A stretch of DNA of 45,001 nt from Clostridia bacterium (GTDB taxonomy: Bacteria > Bacillota_A > Clostridia > Christensenellales > Aristaeellaceae), in contig JAFXSH010000014.1 in assembly GCA_017525805.1 (NCBI GenBank), positions 1 to 45,001 on the forward strand, written 5' to 3'. The notes under the pieces were generated by a model. That model did no database searches. It was not told the DNA's origin and saw only the letters and a list, made by a program, of their open reading frames with translations. Both the position numbers and the translations under genes were made by a program. Positions 1-7,639 of this stretch are shown here, piece by piece (the stretch's first letter is position 1; every line of letters starts with the position of its first letter).

Positions 1-94
1 AGCATTTCCCCGGCAACCTGCCAAGGCCAAGCCGCTTTCGCGGTGGCTGCGTTCGTGGTCATCCCGCGCTGTAACCTCAGGCTCCGGAAATCAT

Positions 95-607
95 TTGTGC
101 GTCGCAGTTCGCTCGCTTACAGAAATTCTTGAACACCGCCTCTGCGACGAGGCCGTTTCAGCGCTGGACGTGTCCGTGCAGGCCCAGGTGATCAATCTGC
201 TGAAGGACTTGCAGAAGGAGTTTCATCTCACGTACCTGTTCATCAGCCATGATCTTTCCGTTGTAGAGCATATTTCCAACAAAGTGGGCGTCATGTATCT
301 TGGACGCATGGTGGAATACGCGCCAACGGACGCCCTATTCTCCAAGCCTCTTCACCCCTATACGGAGGCGCTGCTGTCCGCTGTGCCGATTCCCGATCCC
401 ACAGTACAGACCGACCGCATCCCCTTGAAGGGAGAAATACCTAACCCCGCCAATCCGCCGTCGGGGTGTTACTTCCATGAACGGTGCAGCCACTGCTGCG
501 AAAAGTGCTGCAACGAAGTTCCAGCCTATCAAGAGGCGGAGCCGGGCCACTTCGTCGCCTGTCACCGGGCGGAAGAGCTTACGCTCCGAGGATTTGATTA
601 CAAATAA
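95..607 (+). pseudogene. Oligopeptide ABC transporter ATPase, 3' fragment (OppF/DppF type)
   Basis: This is the C-terminal half of a peptide-import ABC ATPase, which would hydrolyse ATP on the cytoplasmic face of an Opp/Dpp permease. The recognisable protein begins at about base 140 with the Walker B and D-loop motif [11 protein letters not shown], followed by the switch histidine in FISHDLSVV, the family segment [12 protein letters not shown], and the cysteine-rich oligopeptide-transporter C-terminal domain ending in a PGHFVACH motif. Walker A, the Q-loop and the LSGGQ signature are all missing, so it cannot work as an ATPase. The roughly 15 residues before CDEAV do not resemble the family, and the join lies next to an 8-base inverted repeat (100-107 and 142-149). 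Either the gene was cut by a rearrangement or the sequence start is a chimera. A strong hairpin follows the stop codon, so the 3' end is native. Confidence 0.85.
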
Positions 608-611
608 AGCT

Positions 612-660
612 TCGGACCCCTGAAGCAGGCTGAGCCTGTTCAGAGGTCCGATTGATTTTG
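612..660 (+). terminator. Intrinsic terminator after oppF fragment
   Basis: A long, almost continuous hairpin starts 5 bases after the stop codon. The arms at 612-624 and 639-651 pair in 12 of 13 positions, and the inner arms CAGGCT and AGCCTG (626-631 and 633-638) pair fully around one base. A T-rich stretch follows. Confidence 0.8.
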
Positions 661-740
661 CTGAACATGAGGCACCGCCTCAAGCGGGGGGGCACGCTGC
701 GCCCTGACTGCGGATGCGCGAATAACCCAGGCGGTTTATG

Positions 741-828
741 GCCCTTGATCGAATGAAAACGATCAGGGGCTTATGTTGTTTTTGTTCTAAAAGCGCTCAA
801 TATAAACCATAACTGAGCGCTTTTTTTG
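741..828. terminator. Two terminator hairpins between convergent genes
   Basis: The first hairpin pairs 741-751 with 760-770 (10 of 11). The second pairs AAAGCGCTCA (790-799) with TGAGCGCTTT (814-823) and continues into a T run on the plus strand, and into four Ts on the minus strand. The second can therefore end transcription in both directions, including that of the minus-strand GH30 gene, which stops at 874. The rest of 661-740 shows only a small GAGGC/GCCTC hairpin and no gene. Confidence 0.7.
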
Positions 829-873
829 TTTCAAAACTTTTTGAAGCCGGATGGGCCGAGGTCAGTTTGGCGT

Positions 874-2235
874 TCATCCCCGATTTTCATATTCCTCTTT
901 CTCAAACACGAAAGTGGCGATGCTTTCCGCGGCGATTTGGACAGGCCACACATGATCCTTCAAGCGAAGGCCGAAGGATACGGCTTCTTTCGTCTGATTC
1001 AAAACCACGGCGGTCAGCGTTCCGTCAGGATTCATGGCGGCGGCGGATTCCAACTGACCGCCGTACCGGGACAGGCCCACGCGCCGTGCGTCCGGCTGGA
1101 TGTAACGGCTGAAATGGCCGATATAATCGAAGGAAAGGTTTTGCCTCAGTTCCCCGGTTTTCCTGTCGTACATGACCGGCGCGTCGCAGAAATTGCCCAC
1201 GTGATTGGGGCCGCCCTTCTCATCCAGCAGCAGGTTCCAGTCCAGGAACAGGTTCGTGCCATGGTTCAGATCGCCGATGATCTCATGGGCGTACATCTGG
1301 GCGTCGCGAAGCTGGTTCTGGGACGCGTACAGGCTGTATTCCACACAGGCTTCGGAAAATACGATCTTTTTATCCGGGAACGCGTCGCGGATCATCTGGA
1401 GCGCTTCAAAATGATCGCCGCTGTACCAGTGCACGGCCACGCCTGAAACCTTTTTTTCCGTTTCGGGATCGCCTAAGATGCGGAGCGCGCGGTCCAAAGC
1501 CCTCTCCTTGTTGTGATCCCAGATCAGCAGCTGCACCTGCTGAAGGCCGTTTCTCACCAGCGCCGGATACAGGTGATCCCGTACGAATACGCGCTCCTCC
1601 TCCGCGGAGAACAGGCAGGAATCCCAGGTTTGGGCCGCTTTGGGTTCATTCTGGGGAGATAGATAGACGGGCTTCGCCCCAAGCCGGACGAATTCCTTGA
1701 GGTAGCGGCAGATGTATTCCGCCCACCGGTCATAGTTTTCTTCTTTCAAATGCCCGCCGTGAAGCCGGGAACCGTTGTTTTTCATCCACGCGGGGGGCGA
1801 CCAGGGGGTGAACATGAGGCTGATCTCCCGCCCCGCTTCCTTCTGGGCCGCCAGCAGAAGGGGCAGCGCATACCGGGCGGAGCGGGAAACGTCAAATCGT
1901 TCAAAAGCCTTGTCCTCCGGCGTGCCGTCCGATTCGTAGGTCTCCAATGCAAAATCGCAGCTGTCGACGGAAGTCCTGCCGCAGGTATAGCCCAGACCGT
2001 CGCCTGAAAAATAATCGTGGATGAATCGGTCCTGTAAATCCTTGGGCATCTGGGAAAACACATATCCGGCCGCGTCCGTGAACGCGCCGCCGAATCCCTC
2101 GATCCGCTGATAGGTGATTTCAGGGTACAGGTTGATCAGGTCTTTTTCCTGCGTGCGGCGCGAGGCGTCAGAAACGACGATTTCCTCCGTACGCGCTTTT
2201 TTTCCCTCCAGGTATTGGGTCGTGATCTGTTTCAT
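874..2235 (-). CDS. GH30-family glycosidase (glucosylceramidase-like)
   Basis: A 453-residue glycoside hydrolase of family 30, a retaining beta-glycosidase fold with a TIM barrel and a beta-sandwich side domain. Family features in order are the N-terminal RIEGFGGAFTDAAG motif (44-57), the FTPWSPPAWMKNNG segment (142-155), the acid/base glutamate E197 in SPQNEP, the HWYSGDHF segment (269-276), the nucleophile E295 in IVFSEACVEY, and the C-terminal beta-domain ending near 445. There is no signal peptide, so it acts in the cytoplasm on imported oligosaccharides. Known GH30 activities include beta-glucosidase, beta-xylosidase, beta-1,6-glucanase and glucuronoxylanase, and I cannot choose among them. 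It is the last gene of operon 1. Its ATG overlaps the stop of the LacI gene as ATGA and has the ribosome site AGAGGGG, so translation is probably coupled. Confidence 0.92.
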   Translation of the reverse strand: MKQITTQYLEGKKARTEEIVVSDASRRTQEKDLINLYPEITYQRIEGFGGAFTDAAGYVFSQMPKDLQDRFIHDYFSGDGLGYTCGRTSVDSCDFALETYESDGTPEDKAFERFDVSRSARYALPLLLAAQKEAGREISLMFTPWSPPAWMKNNGSRLHGGHLKEENYDRWAEYICRYLKEFVRLGAKPVYLSPQNEPKAAQTWDSCLFSAEEERVFVRDHLYPALVRNGLQQVQLLIWDHNKERALDRALRILGDPETEKKVSGVAVHWYSGDHFEALQMIRDAFPDKKIVFSEACVEYSLYASQNQLRDAQMYAHEIIGDLNHGTNLFLDWNLLLDEKGGPNHVGNFCDAPVMYDRKTGELRQNLSFDYIGHFSRYIQPDARRVGLSRYGGQLESAAAMNPDGTLTAVVLNQTKEAVSFGLRLKDHVWPVQIAAESIATFVFEKEEYENRG

Positions 2236-3251
2236 GTCCGTTCTTTCCCCTCTTCGTTTTTTCTGTGCATGGCGCAGGAATGGCGCACCACGATATCTCC
2301 CGGCAGCCGGATGATTTGTCCGCGCCCCCCGCCGATCAGGCGGAAAATTTCCCTGGCCGCTTCCACGCCCAACTGCTCCATGTGGGTGCGAATGGTGGTC
2401 AGCCCCGGGGTCATATAGGAACTGAGCAGATGGTCGTCGCAGCCGATGACGCTGATATCCTCCGGGATGCGGATGCCGTATTCCTTCAGCGCTTCCATGC
2501 AGCCGATGGCGCTCAGGTCATTGGCGGCGAACACGGCGTCCGGCAGCTTATGGCCTTCTTTCAGATACCGGTGCATGGACCGGTAAGCCACCGCCCGCTC
2601 GAACCTGCCGCTTAAGATGTTTTCCGGCCGGAAAGGCACGCCCGCTTCCTTGAGCGCGGCCTCAAATCCCGCCTGGCGCTGGATGCTGTCGTAGTTGAAC
2701 GGCACGCCGAAAATGTGCATCAGATCCCTGTGTCCAAGGCCCAAAAGGTATTCCGCGGCCATCCGACCGCTGGCAAAGGATTCATAGATCACGCTGGAAA
2801 TGCTGCCCGCGGCCACTTCCTGATCCATAAACACGGTGGGCAGGCCGGATTTCATCAGCTGTTTTTTCTCCTCCCCGCTGAGCATGCCGAACAGGATAAT
2901 CGCACCGTCGATGCTCTGGCTTTGCAGGGTGGTCAGAAGCGGTTTATCCTCATCCACGATAAAGATGTGCAGCTCGTACCCGTACTTCTTGCACAGGTAG
3001 TGAATGGAATCCGCCATATTGCCGTAATAGCTGCCCGTCATGGACGTGACGAACAGCCCCACGGTGTGGGATTGGGCGGCGCGCAGCTGCCTTCCGTTCA
3101 CGTTGGGGATGTAATTGAGCTTCCGGGCCACTTCGATCACATGCTCCCGGGTTTTGGGCTGCACCACGTCGGACCCGTTCAGCGCGTTGGAAACGGTGGC
3201 GATGGATACTCCCGCTTCCCTTGCCACATCTTTGATCGTGATTTTGTTCAT
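2232..3251 (-). CDS. LacI-family transcriptional regulator, operon 1
   Basis: A 339-residue LacI/GalR regulator. The N-terminal helix-turn-helix (about 4-26, with the recognition segment VSIATVSNALNG) and the hinge helix around residues 46-62 are followed by a periplasmic-binding-protein-like sugar domain containing AIILFG, VFMDQE, FAANDLSAIGCM and VIGCDD. It sits inside the glycan operon between GH5 and GH30, 34 bases after the GH5 stop, and so is produced together with the transporter. The natural target is the operon promoter near 9200, where an 18-base palindrome with a central CG lies; this is inference. Such proteins are released by a sugar from the pathway or, as in CcpA, act with a corepressor; the embedded position favours a local repressor. 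Confidence 0.93.
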   Translation of the reverse strand: MNKITIKDVAREAGVSIATVSNALNGSDVVQPKTREHVIEVARKLNYIPNVNGRQLRAAQSHTVGLFVTSMTGSYYGNMADSIHYLCKKYGYELHIFIVDEDKPLLTTLQSQSIDGAIILFGMLSGEEKKQLMKSGLPTVFMDQEVAAGSISSVIYESFASGRMAAEYLLGLGHRDLMHIFGVPFNYDSIQRQAGFEAALKEAGVPFRPENILSGRFERAVAYRSMHRYLKEGHKLPDAVFAANDLSAIGCMEALKEYGIRIPEDISVIGCDDHLLSSYMTPGLTTIRTHMEQLGVEAAREIFRLIGGGRGQIIRLPGDIVVRHSCAMHRKNEEGKERT

Positions 3252-3285
3252 GCCTTCGTTCCGCCTTTCCTGCCAGGAGATGGGA

Positions 3286-4917
3286 TCAAGTATCCGTTTC
3301 CGTGATCAGCGATTCGATATCTACTGTGCCGCGAAGAGTTTTCAGGCGCAGCACGCAGGAATCCGCGTTGTTTAAGTGCATGCTGGACAGTATCTGCCTG
3401 TGCTCCGTTTGGCTCAAATCGAAGACGCCCAATATCTGGCCGTCCTGGCAGATTTCCAGCTCGGCGGGCTCCGGCGCATAGCAGGCCACCTCCAGCTTGG
3501 ACAGCACCGTTACATCGTACAGGGAATAGCAGGCGTATTCTCCTTCCCGCAGCCTCAGCACGTAGCGCGACCATTCCCCGTCGAAAGGGAAGCGTTTTTC
3601 GCGGTTGGGATACCGGCAATGCAGCAGCATGCCGGTATTCTGCCGGTAAGCCACGTTAGAAGGTTCGGTTTTCCTGTGCCAGTAGGACGCCCCGAATCCA
3701 GGCAGTTCGTCAAAATCCGTTCCCGCGATGACGCAGCCCGGCAGACGGAATACGTTCGCCGCTAAATTTTCATTGATCAGGCAGTTCTGCACCTGCATGT
3801 TTTTCAGGTATTCGTCTAAGATTTTCTGGGCTTTTTCGTAGCCTGGATGCGCGCCGCTGCGGGCGTAATCCAATATCAGCTGCCATTCCATGGGCGGGAT
3901 CACAGAGCAGGGCGAATTATGGCAGTTCATCTTTTTCCAGGGCCACATATTCACGCCAATATCCAGGCTGGCCGCCAGGGGCATCATGGCGGAAAACCAT
4001 TCCATGGTGTTTTCCCCGGTTTCGCCCAGCCACAGCGGCACGTTCAGCTTTTCGGACAGGTCCAGCCAGGGCTGAAAGGCCGTAATATCCGGCGCGCAGC
4101 CGTAGCGGTGGAAATGGATCACCATTTTGGGATCGTACACGCGGGTGAAAATGCCCGTTTCCGTAGCCCAATGGTGGCCTTCCAGGGTGATGATATGCTT
4201 TTGATCCACGGCCCGGATGCGCGCGATGCATTTTTCGTAAAATTCAACGAGGCGGGGCACGTATTCTTCCAGCGCCGTATCTCCCGGGAAGCGCACGGGG
4301 CGCACGGGCTCGTTGAGCAGATCGTACCCGCCCACGATCCATTTGTCTTTATACCGCCGGGCGATTTCTTCCCAAAGGCACAGTCCCTTTTCAAACTGAT
4401 CGGCGTCCATGAACAGGCGGCAGACGTCGTCCACCGAATCGTCGATATTCGCCCCGGTCTGCCCTCCGGGCGCGCCGTGAAGATCGATAAAGGCGTACAG
4501 CTTGTACGTTTCGCACCAGGCGAGCACCTGATCCAGGCATTGGAAGCCTTCCTCCACAAAGCTGATTCCGGGTCCTTCCCGCAAAAACAGCCGGGCGTTG
4601 ATGGGGATGCGAACGGAATTATAGCCCATGTCCGCCATCAGCTGGATATCGCTCTCCGTGATATAGCTGGCACGAAACCGCTTCCAGAATTTTTCGGCGT
4701 AGGCTTTCCCCGTCAGCTCCTCGATCACACTTTCGATGCGGCGGGGGCGGTCGAAACGCTGGATGCCGGAAGCCAGCCACATATATCCTTCGCACAGCAG
4801 CCAATTGCCCAGGCCCCATCCCATCAGAAGGATTTCTTCTCCGGCGGCGTTTACGATCCTGCGCCCGTCCGTATCCAGAAAACCGTTGACCCGGCTGCGG
4901 CTTACGTTCTTTTTCAT
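3286..4917 (-). CDS. GH5-family glycosidase, cytoplasmic
   Basis: A 543-residue protein with an N-terminal GH5 TIM barrel (about 10-360) and a C-terminal beta-rich region (about 375-540) that may be a carbohydrate-binding or accessory domain. The GH5 signature is clear: the acid/base E203 in YDLLNEPV, the nucleophile E299 in WLGETGEN, and the conserved DLHGAPGGQ (145-152), HFHRYG and NMWPWKK segments. No signal peptide is present, so it should hydrolyse imported beta-linked oligosaccharides. The DLHGAPGGQ region resembles the exo-beta-1,3-glucanase/beta-glucosidase branches of GH5 rather than secreted endocellulases; this is a family-level inference. Translation starts at an ATG preceded by GTGAGGA. 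An upstream hairpin (4941-4969) separates it from the solute-binding gene and probably lowers its expression. Confidence 0.9.
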   Translation of the reverse strand: MKKNVSRSRVNGFLDTDGRRIVNAAGEEILLMGWGLGNWLLCEGYMWLASGIQRFDRPRRIESVIEELTGKAYAEKFWKRFRASYITESDIQLMADMGYNSVRIPINARLFLREGPGISFVEEGFQCLDQVLAWCETYKLYAFIDLHGAPGGQTGANIDDSVDDVCRLFMDADQFEKGLCLWEEIARRYKDKWIVGGYDLLNEPVRPVRFPGDTALEEYVPRLVEFYEKCIARIRAVDQKHIITLEGHHWATETGIFTRVYDPKMVIHFHRYGCAPDITAFQPWLDLSEKLNVPLWLGETGENTMEWFSAMMPLAASLDIGVNMWPWKKMNCHNSPCSVIPPMEWQLILDYARSGAHPGYEKAQKILDEYLKNMQVQNCLINENLAANVFRLPGCVIAGTDFDELPGFGASYWHRKTEPSNVAYRQNTGMLLHCRYPNREKRFPFDGEWSRYVLRLREGEYACYSLYDVTVLSKLEVACYAPEPAELEICQDGQILGVFDLSQTEHRQILSSMHLNNADSCVLRLKTLRGTVDIESLITETDT

Positions 4918-4940
4918 ATTTCCTCACCCCGATGAAATTT

Positions 4941-4969
4941 CTGCCGGAGAGGGCATGCCTCTCCGGCAG
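4941..4969 (-). terminator. Intercistronic hairpin after solute-binding gene 1
   Basis: A perfect 12-base stem (4941-4952 with 4958-4969) and a 5-base loop sit 35 bases after the solute-binding protein stop on the minus strand. What follows is only AAATTTC, so it is a leaky terminator or a 3' mRNA stabiliser rather than a full stop. Confidence 0.65.
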
Positions 4970-5004
4970 AAAGCAATGCAGTTTATTATATCATGCTTTA
5001 CAGA

Positions 5005-6531
5005 TTATTGGTAGCCGTATTCTTCGCAATATGCCGCCCACTGTTCGGTGAAGCCGTCGCGGCAGGCCTGCAGCCCGGCGTCGGTCACCTTCTGGCGGAA
5101 TTCAGCCACGGCAGCGTCCACGTCGTCCACAAGGCCGGCCTGGATGGGAGCCAGATACTGGCGCATCACGTTGGAAACAGCGGTGCGCTCGAATTCATAG
5201 TCGGTATAATCCTCGGTGAAGCCGCCGTAGATGTTCACGTTGGGGAATTTGCTCTTCTGGGCGATCTCGTTATACTTGTCAAACATCGCCTGCAGGGCCA
5301 CGTCGGATTCCTGGGGCAGCTTGTAATCGTTCACGCGCAGGTTCCAGGTGTTGAAGTTTTCATAGCGGAAATCTTCGCTCAGTTCCTTGTAAACGCCGTC
5401 CACCACGTCGTAGTGCACGCCCTTGATGCCGTACTGCACCAGATCGTTCATGTCTTCGTCGGTCATCAGGTAATTCAGGATCATGGCGCAGCGTTCGGGA
5501 TACTTGGTGCCGCGCACGATGGCGGTGCCGTTCTGGGTGGCGTGGCCCGGGAAGAGCACGCCGGTCACCTCGCCATAGGTGATATAGGCGCTTTCCCAAT
5601 CGGGATGTTCCTTGGCGAAGGTGGTGGCGGAGGAAATCTGCTTGTTGGGGTTCATGCCGGCCACTTCGGCGATGCACAGGCCGTTGGTATAGGCTTCGCT
5701 GTCGTTGGTGTCGGAAAGGGCGCTCTTGGACCAGAAGCCCATATCAGCCCAGCGCTTGAGCAGCTTCATATCTTCCACGAAATCGTCGGAGAACCAGTAG
5801 TCATACACCTGATCGGGGGTATCGTAGTTGGAGGTCAGGCCGTAAGGGAAGCCGTTGGCATTCGTCCAGGGGTACTTGATATTGAGCACGTTGGCCGCGT
5901 CGAAGGCCACGCTCAGGGAGCTGGCGCTCTCGCTGGTGGTGCAGCGCAGAATGGCCTGATCGGGCTCGTTGGCTTTTACGCCCGCGAAATAGGCTTCCAT
6001 GTTTTCCAGGCTGTCGGGATAAGGCAGGTCGTACTTGGCGCGCAGGTCTTCGCGGTACTTGATGCCCAGGGGCACGTATTCGGGCCACAGAGCGGGCACG
6101 GCGTAGAGCTTGCCTTCCACGCGGCACATGTTCAGCATGTCCTCACCCGCCAGGGCGCGCAGCTCGGGGGCATATTCGTCCAGCAGGCCGTCCAGCTCCA
6201 GGAAAGCGCCGGCGCGGGCCAGCAGGCCGTAGTTCAGCCAGTTGGCGATGTAGATCAGGTCCGCCCCGCCGCTTGTCAGCTGGGTATTGTATTTCAGGCT
6301 GAAATCCGTCCAGGTGGAAAACTGGAAATCGATGGTGGCGTTGAATTTTTCTTTCAGGATGGCGTTGATGGCGTCTTCCACCACCTGCTCATCCTTGGGC
6401 GCGTCGCCCATCACATAGAAAACCAGATTGGCTTCCTGGCTCATATCGTCCGCTGCCAGCGCGGCGGGAACCATGGTCAGGCACAGGATCAGCGCCAGCA
6501 GGGCGCTCAGCGGGGTTTTCAGGTTCTTCAT
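5005..6531 (-). CDS. Extracellular sugar-binding protein of ABC transporter, operon 1
   Basis: A 508-residue solute-binding protein of the LplA/LipO group, which captures oligosaccharides for the two permeases encoded upstream in the operon. It has a signal peptide of about 26 residues ending PAALA, then the binding-protein body with YVMGDAPKDEQVVEDAIN (39-56), and a C-terminal DUF3502-like stretch (about 390-508). There is no lipobox: the only cysteine in the leader (C17) is preceded by LIL and lacks the small residue needed at -1. The usual lipid anchor of Gram-positive binding proteins is therefore missing and how it stays at the cell surface is unclear. The ribosome site is AAGGAGG. Hairpins flank the gene on both sides, consistent with the higher expression usually needed for binding proteins. 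Confidence 0.92.
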   Translation of the reverse strand: MKNLKTPLSALLALILCLTMVPAALAADDMSQEANLVFYVMGDAPKDEQVVEDAINAILKEKFNATIDFQFSTWTDFSLKYNTQLTSGGADLIYIANWLNYGLLARAGAFLELDGLLDEYAPELRALAGEDMLNMCRVEGKLYAVPALWPEYVPLGIKYREDLRAKYDLPYPDSLENMEAYFAGVKANEPDQAILRCTTSESASSLSVAFDAANVLNIKYPWTNANGFPYGLTSNYDTPDQVYDYWFSDDFVEDMKLLKRWADMGFWSKSALSDTNDSEAYTNGLCIAEVAGMNPNKQISSATTFAKEHPDWESAYITYGEVTGVLFPGHATQNGTAIVRGTKYPERCAMILNYLMTDEDMNDLVQYGIKGVHYDVVDGVYKELSEDFRYENFNTWNLRVNDYKLPQESDVALQAMFDKYNEIAQKSKFPNVNIYGGFTEDYTDYEFERTAVSNVMRQYLAPIQAGLVDDVDAAVAEFRQKVTDAGLQACRDGFTEQWAAYCEEYGYQ

Positions 6532-6603
6532 GGGGATCCTCCTTTTTGTGGTTCGTTTTTTATCTTGAAGGCAATGCTGCCATCAAATCGTTTGGGAAAG
6601 TTT

Positions 6604-6653
6604 CTATCCGCAGCCTCAATCGGCGCGGCTATCCGCAGGCTCAATCGACGCGA
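6604..6653. repeat. Two-copy 25-base tandem repeat between permease and binding-protein genes
   Basis: Units 6604-6628 and 6629-6653 match in about 22-23 of 25 bases and share CTATCCGCA and CTCAATCG. They lie in the 201-base spacer between the second permease and the solute-binding gene. Function unknown. Confidence 0.7.
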
Positions 6654-6692
6654 CTGCCCCTCATGGGCAGATCGCTTGTTTCGCCTGATTTC

Positions 6693-6732
6693 ACCTCGGA
6701 CGATATTTCCGCCACAGGCGGTCGTCCGAGGT
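6693..6732 (-). terminator. Intercistronic hairpin after permease gene 2
   Basis: The stem ACCTCGGACGA (6693-6703) pairs perfectly with 6722-6732, and inner arms CCGCC/GGCGG (6709-6713 and 6717-6721) extend it after a 5-base bulge. It abuts the permease stop codon (6733-6735). No T run follows on the minus strand, so RNA processing or stabilisation is likelier than full termination. Confidence 0.6.
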
Positions 6733-7620
6733 TCATCCTTTTACCGCGCCGATGGTGATGCCGCTGACGAAATACCTTTGCACGAAGGGATAGAACAGCA
6801 GCACGGGGCCAGTCGCCACCACGGCCATGGCCAGCTTCACCGTCTGGGTGGGCAGATCGGCGGTATTCAGGCTCACGTTCTGCGCCATCTGCCGCATGGC
6901 CATGGTGGAATTGACCATGTCATAGAGGTAGAATTGCAGGGACCAAGTCTCGCTGGACGTGGAGAACATGGAAGAACGGTACCAGTCGTTCCAGTAGCCC
7001 AGCGCCTGGAACAGCCCCACCGTGGCGAGGCCGGGCCCCAGCACCGGCAGCACGATCCGCCAGAAAATGATCCAGTGCCCAGCGCCGTCGATCTTGGCCG
7101 ATTCCACCACCGCGTCCGGCACCGAGCCGGTGATGAACGTGCGCATCAGGATCACCAGGAAGGGCGACATCAGCGCCGGGAACCAGATCGCCAGGGTGGC
7201 GCCCCGCAGATTCAGGACGTTTGCGTACATCATATACCAGGGGATCATGCCGCCGCCGAAGATGGTGGTAAAATAGATCAGAAAAGATACGGTGTTGCGG
7301 TACTTGAAATCCTTGCGGGAAATCACATAGGCCGTCAGGGTGATCACCAGCAGGCCCAGGGACGTGCCCATGAAGGTGTAGTAAAAGTTCATTTTATACG
7401 CCTGGACGATGCCCTCCGGCGAACGAAATATGGTGCGGTAGGCTTCCAGCGTAGCGTTCCGGGGAAACAGACTGAAGCCTTCCTTGAGAATGGTGTAGTT
7501 ATCCGTCAGCGACCCGGAGATGATCACAATAAAAGGCAGCACGCAGACGATGGAAAGCAGCGTGAGCAATACGCCCTTCACGATATGAAACGGGACGGTG
7601 GAACGGTCCTTGATTTTCAT
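6733..7620 (-). CDS. Sugar ABC transporter permease, LplC/YtcP type, operon 1
   Basis: A 295-residue inner-membrane permease with six predicted membrane segments, the first at about 14-36. The cytoplasmic EAA loop that docks the ATPase reads VVESAKIDGAGHWIIFWRI (about 173-191), and the C-terminus has the family ending YFVSGITIGAVKG. It pairs with the extended permease encoded 19 bases upstream and with the binding protein downstream. No ATPase gene is present in the operon, so a shared MsmX-type ATPase encoded elsewhere is expected; this is family knowledge. The start ATG is preceded by AAGGGAGAG. Confidence 0.93.
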   Translation of the reverse strand: MKIKDRSTVPFHIVKGVLLTLLSIVCVLPFIVIISGSLTDNYTILKEGFSLFPRNATLEAYRTIFRSPEGIVQAYKMNFYYTFMGTSLGLLVITLTAYVISRKDFKYRNTVSFLIYFTTIFGGGMIPWYMMYANVLNLRGATLAIWFPALMSPFLVILMRTFITGSVPDAVVESAKIDGAGHWIIFWRIVLPVLGPGLATVGLFQALGYWNDWYRSSMFSTSSETWSLQFYLYDMVNSTMAMRQMAQNVSLNTADLPTQTVKLAMAVVATGPVLLFYPFVQRYFVSGITIGAVKG

Positions 7621-7639
7621 ACGGCTCTCTCCCTTCCGC

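Noticed and set aside
6604..6653. A possible CRISPR array
   Set aside because: Only two adjacent 25-base units without spacers, and no cas genes in the window.
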